This document shows positions 22,514-34,775 of a DNA stretch of 64,000 nt, piece by piece; the first letter of the stretch is position 1, and each line of letters begins with the position of its first letter. The notes below the pieces were generated by a model that did no database searches, had not been told where the DNA came from, and saw only the letters and a program-made list of their open reading frames with translations. The stretch is from Parapristionchus giblindavisi (lineage: Eukaryota; Nematoda; Chromadorea; Rhabditida; Diplogasteridae): NCBI GenBank assembly GCA_943737045.1, contig CALSFV010000033.1, forward strand, positions 124,001-188,000, read 5' to 3'. The translations under genes and the position numbers were made by a program.

Positions 22514-23921
22514 ATGCTTCGTACCGTCCTCGTCTTCTCTGTTTTGGTCGCCGTGACAATTTCTCAACAAGAGGTCGACAGTCTTAAGGACCTATGGAAC
22601 AAAAAGACATCGCCTCCTGCCAAGGCTGCTGTGAAGGCTGTCAGTATTTTTAATCATTTTATGTTTCTGAAAATACGATTCAGAACTTTTAGAATTCCAC
22701 TTACTAAAAAGCAAAGTATTAAATATAAACAATATATTTTAAAACGTTTTAGATCATCAATGACGACAAACTCTCTCCTGTAGTAAAATTCTCCAAGATC
22801 GCTGATGTTCTCAAGACCGAATCACCTGAAGTTCAGGTATGTTCTTATGAGATATAGTACAAAACTTCAGGGATTGACCTTTACTCTTCACAACTTCTCC
22901 TACCTTCATTCCAAACGTAACCTAGAAAAAAAGAAGAAAAAAGAACTTGAACTAAAAAATCCGTGAAAGAATAATGAAGAAGTTGAATTTAGTGATATAG
23001 AGATGCTCACATAATACATTTCTTTCAGAAGGCATACCACACCGCACTCGAAGCCAAGGTCAAGGCCATTGGAGCCAAACTTAACGTAAGTCTTCGTTTA
23101 GAGTGTCTAATCATAGCATGATTTTTGTAATATGCATGATGCGAGTGGTGTGATTAGTGATGAATGTGATTTGTTTTCAGCAACTAGCAGCCACTCCCGG
23201 GACACTCTCTCCTGCTGCAAAGAAAGTCATCGGAGACGTCCTCGCCATTGCTAAGGTTTGTTATGTAACTGCAAGTTACAAAATAACTTGTGTACTGACT
23301 GAAATCTTCGATACATTAAAGGTTCTTTGGAACTTCTTTGATTTCTGGCCCACCCCCTCGTTCACCCCCCTCCCCATTTCGATCTTTTCGATCGAATGGA
23401 GGGGTCGTCCTCCTCACTGGGAGGACGATGTCCACGGGGGCGAAATGCTCCCCGAGCTCTCCTCAAGATGGGAGAGCTCTGGACTGAACCGGAGAAAAGG
23501 AATCGAATGCTTTTATAGGGGAATGGGGGTGATATGAAAATGAAATTGGATTAGGATGATAGAGTATGGGAAAAGAGGAGGCAAAACTCTCATTTCATCA
23601 TTCTATCAATCATGATGCGGTTGGTTTTACCACAACCGAGAAAAGGGTAGGTTACTACGCGAAATGACTAATGAGTGGTGAGGAATGAGAAATGACTAGA
23701 ATTAATCTATATTATGATCTGGGCCAGAAATCAAAGAAGTGCCGGTTCTTTAATACATTAAAGTTGTTCTCCAGGGATCCGATGACATTCGCACTAAGTT
23801 CGGTGACATCTACGGTCTTCTCACCAATCAGGACGCGGCAGTCAAGGCAGAGTTGAAGGCACTCAAGAGCCAAATTCTTCCCAGTTCTGATTCCATCCTC
23901 AAAGTTCTCAAGGGAGAATGA
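22514..23921 (+). CDS. Small secreted helical protein, SXP/RAL-2 (DUF148)-like
   Basis: Five exons, 22514-22639, 22753-22836, 23029-23085, 23181-23255, 23775-23921, all phase 0, giving 162 residues. The N-terminus MLRTVLVFSVLVAVTISQQ is a clear signal peptide. The mature chain is alanine- and lysine-rich and probably all-helical, with three weakly similar segments (AKAAVKAIINDDKLS, TLSPAAKKVIGDVLAIAK, AAVKAELKALKSQI). This fits nematode SXP/RAL-2-type or related secreted lipid- or cation-binding proteins; the family call rests on composition and length only. TTTTCAG ends at 22512, two bases before ATG, a good spliced-leader acceptor. AATAAA is at 23974. Intron 4 carries a ~430 bp transposon. 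Converges on the VWD gene, whose stop is 340 bp downstream. Confidence 0.75.
23322..23752. mobile_element. Non-autonomous DNA transposon with ~11 bp target duplication
   Basis: ATACATTAAAG flanks both sides (23311-23321 and 23753-23763). Just inside, CTTCTTTGATTTCTGGCCC is inverted as GGGCCAGAAATCAAAGAAG. The interior has further short palindromes (GTCGTCCTCC/GGAGGACGA) and GC-rich parts. A 9-11 bp duplication fits Mutator-like elements best; no transposase is seen. It lies in intron 4 of the secreted-protein gene. Confidence 0.75.
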
Positions 23922-24260
23922 ATATATAATAATAATGATACATAATGAAGTTCGATTAGCATAAATAAGTTTTAATAAACTTCTATAAATATCCCTCATA
24001 CAACTGACAAATCAATACTCATATCAGTAATAAGTGCACAAATGTGAATGTAGAAAAAATCGTAATTCTATACCCTAATAGATTCAAAATCTGAGTATTT
24101 ACGTTGCAGTAGTGAGTGGCTTGTAGCTAACGATCTATAGTTCTGAATGGTCAGTTTAAAAATCTCGAGGATCGCCTTCTTTAATACTTTCCTTTAATAT
24201 TCATCAGTGTATTCAACATCAGAAATATGGCTACATTTTTATCTCTGCTTATTGATAGTT

Positions 24261-25697
24261 TTATACTACGGCAACGGTCATCTCATAATCGGGGAATAAT
24301 GTGGGTCTAATCCACATATCTGCCTTGCTGATCGGACTTCCTCCCCAGTGAAGATACGATCCCGCCTCTACTGGTTCAGCGTCGCACTCAAAACGAACAC
24401 CATTCAAATTGGCAGAACCGCATCTGTAAACTAGCTTATATTAGAGATTTAGAAGAGAAAACCAATAATAATAATAATAATAATATTAAGAGGCATGTTT
24501 CGTAAGACTCGATCATATTCGACCACCCCCGGACACGTTGCGCTAGCAATGAGAACTGGGGGTCCATACTTGGGTGTTAGGAGTGTCACCTGCCATTATT
24601 ACACAAAACAGTAGAAATTTCCTGTTTGTGCCCTCAGGCTATAAGAAAAAAATTATTTATGTGCGAAATCGTTTAAAAATCATAATTTCTCAAATTGTTG
24701 ATATAAAGTCTAAATATCATTTGCGATGCGTCTAGGGTGCTCAGCGCTTGCTAGTTCACTATTAGCATCGAATGCGCGTTGATTCCTAAACCACTTTTTT
24801 GACTCAATTTTGTTTTTTTCGGAGAAATTATAGCTTGTTGTAGATTTAAGTTCTACTATGTTTACTCGTCATGAAACTTCACAATGCCATTGTCATTTGC
24901 TCATTGTCGCAGCATTTGATTCGACAAACTGCAATATTTCAGAAATTTGCCGAAAAAGTAGGCACTTAAATTGAATTTTTTGAATTTTCGAAAATAAACG
25001 ATTTTCATATTGATTATGTACATTGTAAAGTACTATGACAGAAAGTTACAGAAAGCAAGTTGGAAACTGATTCACACACAATTCTGATTTTTCGCACGCA
25101 ATCAGAATGAAAATTTTCGAAAAAACGGTTGACAGGAGAGATCAGCTATTGAGCATTGGCTGAATATTATTCACATCATTAGTACTTCGCAATAAGCCAC
25201 ATAAATGAAAACATTTCAAACTTGAGAAATTTAAAAATTTTGGCGGGTCGTGAAAATCGAAATTTTCAAATTGATCTAAGTAATGAACCCAGTTTTAAGT
25301 GAAATCGATGCAGAATTGCTTAGGCTACAATACCTTGTCGAAAAACTCTGCAGCAATCTACAACAAGCTATAATTTTTCCGAAAAAACCAAAATTTTGAG
25401 TCAAAAAGTGGTTTAGGAATAAACGCGCATTCGATGCTAATAGCGAATTAGCAAGTTCTGTGCACCCTAGACGCATCGCAAATGATATTTAGACTTCATC
25501 TCAACAATTTGAGAAATTATGATTTTTAAACGTTTTCGCACTTAAATTAATTTTTCTTATAGCCTGAGGGCACAAACAGGAAATTTCTACTGTTTTGTGT
25601 AATAAGGGCTTGTGACACTCCTAACACCCAAGTGTGGACCCCCAGTTCTCATTGCTAGCGCAACGTAATAATAATAATAATAATAATGATAATAATG

Positions 25698-25778
<81 letters not shown>

Positions 25779-28700
25779 TTTCCCAAATTAACCTTGCCGT
25801 GGTATCGAACCACCATCCAGTATTGCGGTAAGCAGCGGAGCAGAACGAAGTGATGTTAGATCGGACACAGCTATCGGCCACAGGAACATCGTTATCCATG
25901 GCCATGAACTTGGGTCCGGGTTTGGTTAGATCCCATCGAACCCATCCATCGTAGTGGGAGATCTCACTACCTTCGCAGACCTCAACAATATTTTTTAAAT
26001 AATAATACACTTTATGCAAAAGTAAAGTATAATTTGTGATAAAATATTTGATAGGTAGTGGAGTACACATAAATACGATGCTACGACTTGGGTAGCAAAG
26101 ATGAATTTTGTATGATTTTACTGCTACCAAGTTAGCATATGCAAATGCTAATAATAGCTATTGTTGTTAGAAAATCAAGGTTTCGTCTACCGACAGTCTT
26201 CCAAAATCATCACATTATATTTTTGAAGCCTCTCCTATTTTCAAATGTTGTTGCACTTCATTTTATGAAAGCACAAAATACCATAACCATAATGCAAACT
26301 AGAAAACATAAAAAAATAAGAAAATAAAAATACAAAATACATGTCAGTGTAATCTCAACTACTCACCTCAGGAATGGTAACTCTGAATCCATCATCTTTA
26401 TCACTAACGGAGAACTTCTTATACGTACAGTCAGTCCATTTCGCTTCAAGACCATTTCTGGCGCATCGATGAAGGTTCACACGAAGGCTAAAAATTAAAA
26501 AGAATTTAAAAAAAAAATTTTACAAATATTTTTTAAAAAATAAATCCCAAAAATAATACCTGGTTGACTGGTAGCTTGTATAGATGTTAATCAGCGTTAG
26601 TCCAATCCATTGATCGGTGGTCGTCACAGTACCGAATCCGGTGATGTACTCTTCGTATGTGCGGTGAGAATTGCTATCCTGCAATGTATTTTAATGATTC
26701 TATTATGTTATTATTATTTTCCGTATAAAATGTACTTGCATAATTGCATTGCTACTGCTGCTAAACAGAGGAAGAACTATAGATTAACTTTCTCGCTCTC
26801 TCTCTGATCTACCTACTCTCTCACCGCTGCACTCTCTCTAAACACAGAAATTCATTGTGGCAGTGGTTGGCTACTCTCGTACCAAATAAACAAGTGTATT
26901 TTATACGGTCAATATACAACATTATTATATTTTCTGATTATATTATATTAGGTTCCCGATTGGTTCTGTGATTAATAAAGGTTATTAAACAATTAAATAA
27001 AACGTAGACTATTTGAGCTAGAGTGACCGTACCGTGTGACTGTTGCCCATGAGTGTCCATCCTCCTCCTCCTCGTGTCATGTCACAGTACACCGTTGTGT
27101 TACCGTATCCAGGCACGGTCACTCTGAATGAACAATGATCAATCGATAGTCAATCGATAGTCAATCTATGGTCAATCGATAGTCAATCTATAGTCAATCA
27201 ATAGTCAATCGATAGTCAATCAATAGTCAATCGATAGTCAATCTATAGTCAATCAATAGTCAATCGATAGTCAATCGATAGTCAATCAATAGTCAATCGA
27301 TAGTCAATCGATTGTCAATCAATAATCATACTGATAAGGTCCATCCTCACGAATTCCATGGTACACATAGAGATCGGCACAATGACGTCGTGGCGCGAAT
27401 GATTCGCAGTTCTCACCACCATAGTTAGGCTTACATAGGCACGTATATGAGCCTGATAATGAATAAAACAGTTAGCCTTGTTCTAATGTATACTTCATGC
27501 GTAGGAAAAGACAGAAACATGATACTTAAACAAATTAAAACCAAAAATTTTAATATTTTATTGGAAATGTTTCTTCCTGTCGTTCATCGAACTGCATTTT
27601 ATGGCAAAAAAAAACACGAAAGTTCATCCAAAATGAATTCAAAACGTACCGGGGTTGTTGAAGCACGCTCCTTGTTCTTTTCCTACGGAGCAAATATTTC
27701 CATTCTCACATTCATCAATGTCCTCACATTCATCTGTCTCCGTGTTCATCTGCATAAATACAACTAGTTATCTCTAGTTACTAGTTATGATAACTAGAGA
27801 TAACGAGACTAACTAGAACTCAGAGATAACTAGGAGTTATCTAGTTACCTAGGTATCCCTGAATATCATGCAACGAACCTTGAATCCTTTAGGACAAATG
27901 CAAGCAACTTTCGAGTTCTCTACTCCACAAATTGCGTTCGTTCCACATTTGTGCGGCTGAATAAGATTTTTTTTAAATTAATATATTATTTTTATTTAAT
28001 TATTTATTTATCGCATGAACACTGTCCAAGTCGGCCGTATCGAACTCAATATTAATATTGAAAGAAGTGGATCGAATGTTACACACCGAGAAAAAAGTGT
28101 TATCCACGGGGCATAAGACCTGAGAAGAGCTCAAAAGCGTTAAATATAATGCATCTTAGGTCCTATGTTCCATGGATTTTTTTCTCTGTGTATCAGCCTG
28201 AACCTGCTCTGGTATTTCGAAACTTAAAGTTTAATTAAGGTCTACAGTTGGAGTAGACTTGTAAGGCTACTTCAAGGTAAACGTAAGTCTACTTTAAGTG
28301 GTGTAATATACTGTGCATTTCGTCAAATGTTTTTTCACTTAAAGTAGACTTAAAGTCTACTTCAAGTCTGTGACATAGTTTAAGTAGACTTTAAAGGGAC
28401 TGACACCTTTGTCAACGGTATTTTCAATGCTCTACGATAACTCGTTGTTAGAGAACACAATTCAGCCGTTGAATAATTCACCATTTAGGGTAATTGTTTG
28501 CCAGGAAAGTGTATCGGGGTAACGATTTGCCAGGTAAGTTTGCTCTCAGTGCAGAGAAATAGTGTGCGCAATGAATAGGTCATTGAGAGAGCTTCCTTTA
28601 AGGCTTCCATTAAGTTTCGAAATTCCAGAATCAAGGACCCCAGCCATGGCCCATCGCATGAATGTGTGATAAAGATTATTATAATATCCGCTTGAGCAAA

Positions 28701-31700
28701 CCTCATTCCGGAAGGTGCCATTTCCACAACGATTCAACTGGGAGCAATCATCAGAAAGCCACTCTTGTCCAGCTAAACAAACGAATAGTTAGGGAAAAAC
28801 GAACATTCCAACGTGGCCTTCAACTTCTTTTTGCATGCATGATTGAACTAGATTCAATTTATATATCTACAGTACCGAGAGTAGAATACCGTACCGGGAT
28901 GCATGTTTCCATTAGGATCGGTGCACCCGCATTGATCGATGGGCACACAGGTGGTCTGAATAGATTATTTTCTTAATGAAATGTTTTAGGTGAAGAGAAA
29001 ATTTGTCTGTGAAATTGATTACGGTCTGTAGAACGGTAGTGTCTAGTACGTATCCCGGTTCACACTCACATCCTTCCGAACATACTACAAATTATACGAA
29101 TTAAAATGTATTTAATGTATTTATTTGTTTATTTATCGCCGCCTGAGGCGCCACGAGAAATGTGATATATCATTTAAGCGAAATTTATATAAGTATTAAA
29201 GTTAACTAAAATCATTGTTCCATTGTTCATCTAAATGTTAGTTGCTGAGAACTCACATTGATCGCATTTTTCAGGCTTGTTGTATGAAGCACAGGTGGCG
29301 GGGCATGCAGTAGTGCAAGTCGAGTATTTGGACTTCGCAGGACAGATCTCAATTTACATGATTTACAAAATTATAGTGATATTTATTAGGGAAAGTTTTT
29401 GACATTTTTATTTTTTCAATCGTTATTTTCTTTTTGTTACCATGGGACACTCCAACTCCTCGCGCCATTTTGATATGTCGACTCCTAAAATGAGTATTGA
29501 TCAAAAAATAAATAAAAGAGACTAAGCAAACCTGCAACTGCATCTTGGCATTCACGAACGAACATTGCTAAAGTTGTGCATTTTATCTAGAAAATAAGGG
29601 ATTTTTCGGGAAAAAATCATTCATCTCACGTCTTTCATGGCGCACACATCATATACGCAAGACGAGTATAATTCAGATAGGATGACCTCTCCAAGAGCTT
29701 TGCAACCGCCAAAAACTCCCTTAAATGAACATCGTTAATCGATATTTCAATGATTTCAACGAATGAACCTTGCCCTGCATAGCATCATTAATAGGCGAAC
29801 AGGTCTTTTCCGATTCTGTCGTGTCCTGAAAGACAAACATTACATTTTTATTTACATACATTACCGCACTATCTCGCAGTGAAAATGAGCGCCCCGGGAG
29901 ACCCGGGCGCTCATGTAGCTAATCGATTTTTTACGTCTTGAATATGGAATTTAACCTGTTCAAATTTTTGTTTTGCTCCAGATTTGTTCAAATTTATCAA
30001 GGAAAGTTTGGAATATTAAAAAGCTTGTCAACTAAATTGCTCTAACAAAAAGAAATGTTTGAACGAAGCCACTTTGCGATAGAATTTGCTCAAAATTTCC
30101 TCGCGACATTTGCCAAAATTGATACAAATTAAAATTTTCAGGCACGTAACTTATAAAATTCCAACCTTTCCTTGATAATTTCGGACAAATCTGGAGCAAA
30201 ACAACGCAAACAATTTAAGCGGCATAATTCCATATTTAAGGCATAAAAATTGAGGGACTACATTTTCACTGGTAGATTCTGCTGTACTGTATATTAGATA
30301 TATTGCATATGTATATTAAATTATTTGCATACATTATTTTAATTGATTTTTTTTTACATTGAATATTCATTAAAAGTACTTACGCATTCGTCTGAATGTA
30401 GAGTGACTGTCTCTCCTTTTTCACAGCTTGGAGTGGGGGAAGAATAATCATCAATGATCCACGAATCACCAAAACGATTGCACTGTTAAGATTGAACTCG
30501 TTCACAGGATAATAATTAAACACTCAAAAAAAAATTCCACACTCACATATTCTTTTCGGGGATGGCTATCAATCGGTAATTGACTACCGTCTCTAGAAAA
30601 CAATACGATAAATTTAATCGAGATGAGAAAATAACGAGATAAACCTCAAAATGAAGTCATTGAGACCATCTCCGTCGATGTTTCCAGCCACTCCACACAG
30701 GGTATCTTTGCCTCGGAATGCGGCCACATCCGGAACTTTGATGCACAACTGAAATTCAACTCGTATATTGATTGAACACACATGCAATGACATCTCTACA
30801 TATGTTGAAACACCTTTGCGGTGTACGATAAATAAAAATAAATAAAAATATGACAGGATAAATTATCATTATATTATTATATGCAATGAGATTAGAATAC
30901 TGTGAGCTTCATAGACGTTGAGATGTCTCTATTGAAAAAAGTCGTGTTATAATGCAAAGAAGTACTTACCTTGTTCCCTCTGGAAACGGTGGTGACATAT
31001 TGATCATTCGCGATGATAATGTAACCATTAGAGGTGGTTATAGAGATCTGAACGGTAATTTAACTTTTTTTCTCGGATACAAACGCTGACTACTAACCAC
31101 TGACAATGAGGTATACACATGCGCTACGAGGTCAATAGCTTAAATCTAACAAAGAACATAAGGTCCTATGTCCCATATTCTTCATGAAAACAGCTCACCC
31201 CAAATCTCCTCATCCACCTTCTTTGAACAGGAATTCAATTGTACAGAAAGGTAAGCGAAATCAGTCTGCGAAATCATAATTTATCCGCTCTATGTAGAGG
31301 GAATGAACAGAAAAAAATTAACTGTGTATGGTGCAAGCACGGCAAATTCTCTTAAATATATGTTGTCTAACTGTTCTGCTATGGAGAAAGGTTAGCTTAC
31401 TCCAAACTCTCTTAAAAAGACACTGTAGATAATACTCCCTAGCTCGACATACTAAGGGCGGACTGGAGTAGGAGAACTAAGTTAGCTCAAAATGAGAGAA
31501 CTTTTTTTCTAATTGTCTCTTTGGACCACCTGTGGCTCAAATATGAGAACGTCAGCGTAAAGAGATCATTGAACGATTCAATGGCACCAGGTCAGATGAT
31601 AACCCATGAATAATAACTGACTGGATGATAACCGTTTGCATATTCTGTCTATTCACTGCCGCTTTTCTCTCATATGCAAATAATTTTCATCCAGTCGGTT

Positions 31701-34700
31701 CTCCTCCGACTTACTGCGATTCAATATGTTTAGCATACCTTTGGATTCGTCTGTGAAGGGAAGTAGTAGGGAACATAGACCTGAAAGTGATGCGATACAA
31801 TTCCATCCATCTACATCTACTTTCAGATTGAATTGAATGTGCAAACCTGAACGTTGTCGACGAAAACTTGCGCTTCGTTGTTCACAAAGATGGTCTTACC
31901 ATAGAACTCCACCTCATAGGATTCGTTCCACGATACTCTGAATAACGTTTCAAAGAAGATTCCAAACAAATTAAATTAATAATATTAATAGATGTACAAG
32001 AATAAGTAGGCATGCACTTTAAATGTGAATTTAAATATAAATAAGTTAGCTAATTATGTGTCTTATGGTGTTTCGAGAAAAAAATAAGTGGGTAGTAGGG
32101 TTTATAATTGGAAAGACTTACGTATCATTGGGACTCAACTTCACACTTCTCGCTTTGACAGAGTATGATGTATATCCATCAGGGAGTGATCCTTTACACG
32201 GCATCGAAAAGATGTATGGACACGTTCCTGAGCATTATTATTTATGATTACCAAACTATTTGATATCTGGTTGCTGCATAAGTTTCTTTACAATACTTTG
32301 CGCCTCATATTTCTCTTGTAGTTTCTCTGGTATTTTGAAACTTAAAGTCTACTTAAAATACGTCACTGACTTGAAGTTTACTTTAAGTAAATTTTTTTTC
32401 AATTCCTCTCTATGCGATCTGCTCCCAAAGGAAAATGTCGCGGTCGAATTGGTGCAGCGTCGGAGGAATTGAGCATTGCGAGCTGCTACTTAATTTTGTA
32501 AAGAAACTTATGCATCGACCTAACAAATTACATCTTCCGTAGTTGTTAAGCCTATATGAAGATGTACAATTGTCGGAGCCAAATTAACTGACCCATGTAT
32601 TCAAACGTGGTTCCATCGAATGTAGTGTAGTGCGGGTCCCCAGTCAAACAAGCTTTCTTCATTTGCATCTCGCAGTCTTGGAATGGATCGCCTTAATAAC
32701 CATCATTAAAAGGTAAATCATCGTTACATCTCACAATCAGAGGACGTATGTAAGAACAACGGGAAAACCGTTTCCGGGAAAATGTGACGTCATTTGCGTA
32801 GGCGGAGGATTTTTGGAAAACGCCTCCGCCTACGCTAATGACGTCTCATTTTCCTAGAAAACTATTCTTGCATACGGCCACAGAGTAAATCTGTGATGAA
32901 TATAGTGGACAAGGGGACATGGTTATATTTACCTGCGAATCCTGGATTACAAGCACAATTGGTCTGGTGATTAGCGATGAAACAGCGTGCATTCGTTCCA
33001 CAAGTAGAGGGTGAGCACGATATCTTCGTCTCGCAGTCCTTTCCAGCGGTATCCTCAGGACATGTGCATCTAAGAAATGTTCACTGTATATCGAACACAT
33101 CAGTGCATTCACTATAAATTACTCGATATGTTCATTTTAGGTGTTCATGATGTTTGTCATCTATGATATATGTGAAAATCGATACCTATATCCTTGCAAG
33201 CTGTTGTCCACACTACATTGTCCGCCATTCTTACAAGGTAAAGATGAGCACGGAGTGATACAACCTCCTTCCTCCTCTGGTTCCTTCGTGGGCTGGAAAG
33301 TGGAAGGAAAGTTTAGAAACAAAAATGGAAGGAAAGTTCCAGTGGAAACATCACCAATACGTATTGTTTTTCATACACAGACGTAAGATACAAAATAAAA
33401 CATCGAAAAAATTTTTTTGCTAAATATGAATGATTAACCTCTTGATTTCGTGCTGCAGTCGTTCGAATAGTCATGGTAGTCGGTTCATTGGTTGGTGCTA
33501 CCGAAGGATTGGCAGGAGGAATCGCCGGTAGTAGAGTGGATACCGCTGGGACTACGACTCCTTCAGTCACAGCTCCACCGGAACCCGATCCACCCCCTCC
33601 GCCGATTACTTCAGCTTCGGCTGTATATATTTATCTATTCATTTAATGAAAGTGCTTTTTAAAGTTCTGTAATATAACCTTTTTTACCTGTTTCCGAGCT
33701 CAATTTGATCATTCCAGTTTCATCTTTGAAGCATTTCCATATCTTTCCATCGACGGTTCGGGATTCGCCAACGGCAATGGCCACACCCTTATGGTCACGA
33801 CAATCTGTAACAATGCAATACAATACATTTATATCTTGTCAGCACTAAGTGCAGAAGAGTAAGTCAGGGACAAGGGGGGATTTTCATGCAATTTCGTATT
33901 CATACGTCTTTGAGAGTCTGACAGTCATTGCACGTCAATTCAAAATGCGTGAGAGATATGAATAGCGGGGCGAAAGAGACGCTATTGCGACTTTTGCCAA
34001 CGCTGTGGTGTGCTGTTTGGAGTGTTTTCGCAATCTCATAATAATGAGACGATAGTTCATTAGTCAACGCAGCGCTTCTCAGACAGGTTTGGTTATGCGG
34101 CGGAGAGTTCCTTTACTGTTGCCTAACTATTACAGATGCTGAACTAACGTGATTGACTATAACAGGAACGTACTGATTACTGCATAAGATACGGTGTTTC
34201 CAGTCTTGGAGCAGCTGTACGTGAAGTACTGCTCATCATGCGTTTTTCCGAGCTCGACGATAGCTCCATTTTCAGTATTCGTTGGCACACAGCCTGAAAT
34301 ATAATGATGACGCTCACTGATAATCCACCTAATATCTCCGCCACTCAATATTATTATTGTCATAAGGTCACACTCTGGGATTTCGACACTTAAAGTCTAC
34401 TTGAAGTTTATTTTAAGTCTACTTCAAGTCACCTGACGTTACTTTTTTACTTTAAGAAGACTTACGTCTCTCTCTGAAGCATACTTACATCTTTTTTATC
34501 GAAGTACAAGTGGAAGTGTAGTACACTTCAAGTTTTTTTTAAACCAGAGCACAAGATCAGTGCTTTGTTGTCCAACGAGGTTTGAACACTCTCAAAATTT
34601 TAAAGAACCTACCAATAGCTCTAACTCCCTTCGTCGTCGTACTGTTGTAGCATTCGAATCTGATATAGTTATCCGTCCATTTGTCGCCGACAGTACAATC

Positions 34701-34775
34701 TGCAGCCGTACGACCGCCTGTCGTAGCTGCTCCAATCAACGGTAGAAAAAGAAGTAGAGTAGTAGGGATGAGCAT
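24261..34775 (-). CDS. Secreted modular protein: Fn1-like x3, EGF, VWD-C8-TIL, EGF, fibrinogen-like domain
   Basis: Thirty exons (first 34613-34775, last 24261-24423) sum to 3003 nt, 1000 residues, with every phase matching. Residues 1-18 are a signal peptide (MLIPTTLLLFLPLIG). Residues 27-133 hold three short Cys/Trp repeats of the MIG-18-like fibronectin-I type (DCTVGDKWTDNYIRFECY; GCVPTN; NCRDHKG). A Ser/Gly/Thr/Pro linker runs to about 195. Two EGF-like modules follow (GGCITPCSSLPCKNGGQC; CSPSTCGTNARC). VWD starts near 288 (CLTGDPHYTTFDGTTFEY) and includes LCGVAGNIDGDGLNDF. C8 is at about 517-579 and TIL at 580-650 (CPATCASYNKPEKC). EGF/calcium-EGF follows (DIDECENGNICS; CLCKPNYGGENC). 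The fibrinogen-like C-terminus spans about 757-1000 (VYCDMTRGGGGWTLMG; TYEEYITGFG; GWWFDTTARCG; ANLNG). Probably an extracellular-matrix or mucus protein; function not known. Introns are rich in MITEs. Confidence 0.88.
24536..25665. mobile_element. Fold-back element in last intron of the VWD gene
   Basis: The outer ends CGTTGCGCTAGCAATGAGAA and its complement at 25640-25665 are perfect. Arms of ~310 bp (24536-24847 and about 25350-25665) match well, around a ~500 bp AT-rich core. The right end touches an ATA microsatellite and a shorter ATA tract lies 50 bp left of the left end. No open frame looks coding. Confidence 0.85.
25666..25780. repeat. (TAA)n microsatellite
   Basis: About 35 TAA units with a few TGA interruptions near the start, between the fold-back element and the donor of exon 29 of the VWD gene. 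A shorter tract is at 24466-24488. Confidence 0.9.
27128..27330. repeat. 11 bp minisatellite in VWD-gene intron
   Basis: About 18 tandem copies of GATAGTCAATC with variants TATAGTCAATC and AATAGTCAATC. It fills nearly the whole intron between exons at 27033-27123 and 27332-27452. Confidence 0.9.
27766..27858. repeat. Short palindromic repeat cluster (CTAGTTA / TAACTAG)
   Basis: Multiple alternating copies of CTAGTTAT and ATAACTAG in both orientations, in the VWD-gene intron between exons ending 27749 and 27956. Confidence 0.6.
28083..28192. mobile_element. MITE family H in VWD-gene intron
   Basis: ACACCGAGAAAAAAGTG at the left and TTTTTTTCTCTGTGT at the right; internal CATAAGACCTGAG pairs with CTTAGGTCCTATG. 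Related to 414-578. Confidence 0.65.
28205..28395. mobile_element. MITE family G (ACTTAAAGTCTACTT repeats)
   Basis: CTCTGGTATTTCGAAACTTA at the left, then many alternating AAGTAGACTT and AAGTCTACTT words. The same head recurs at 32325 and 34372. Confidence 0.55.
28391..28601. mobile_element. MITE family D copy interrupted by a family E terminus
   Basis: The outer parts match family D (TTAAAGGGACTGACACC, CTCGTTGTTAGAGAACAC, then GTGTGCGCAATGAATAGG to CCTTTAA). Between them, about 28485-28555, lies family E sequence ending TTTGCTCTCAGTG. So E, or a part of it, inserted into D. Confidence 0.65.
29878..30283. mobile_element. MITE in VWD-gene intron (CAGTGAAAATGAGCGC end)
   Basis: Left CAGTGAAAATGAGCGCCC, AATATGGAATT, TTTTGCTCCAGATTTGT and CAAGGAAAGTTTGGA recur inverted and in mirrored order at the right (TCCAACCTTTCCTTG, ACAAATCTGGAGCAAAAC, AATTCCATATT, CATTTTCACTG). 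About 400 bp. Confidence 0.75.
31590..31720. mobile_element. MITE family C in VWD-gene intron
   Basis: ACTGGATGATAACCGTTTGC pairs with GCAAATAATTTTCATCCAGT; outer AGGTCAGATGATAA and CTCCTCCGACTTA are decayed. Family C as at 10564-10697. Confidence 0.65.
32325..32410. mobile_element. MITE family G fragment in VWD-gene intron
   Basis: CTCTGGTATTTTGAAACTTA head followed by AAGTCTACTT words; the right end is missing. Confidence 0.45.
32770..32876. mobile_element. Short palindromic MITE in VWD-gene intron
   Basis: GTGACGTCATTTGCGTAGGC and its complement (GCCTACGCTAATGACGTC) flank a ~15 bp centre; outer GGGAAAAT pairs with ATTTTCCTAG. Near-perfect 45 bp arms. Confidence 0.8.
33940..34100. repeat. 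Dispersed repeat, inverted match at 22340-22480
   Basis: In VWD-gene intron 2. See the partner entry for the shared words. The GGGGCG and GACGCTATTGCGACTTTTGC parts are the best conserved. Confidence 0.5.
34372..34555. mobile_element. MITE family G, fuller copy, VWD-gene intron 1
   Basis: CTCTGGGATTTCGACACTTA at the left, AAACCAGAGCAC at the right as inverted end, AAGTCTACTT words between. Confidence 0.6.

Noticed and set aside
25634..26130. Poly-Asn and poly-Leu proteins
   Set aside because: Translations of the TAA microsatellite running into a real exon of the VWD gene; not genes.
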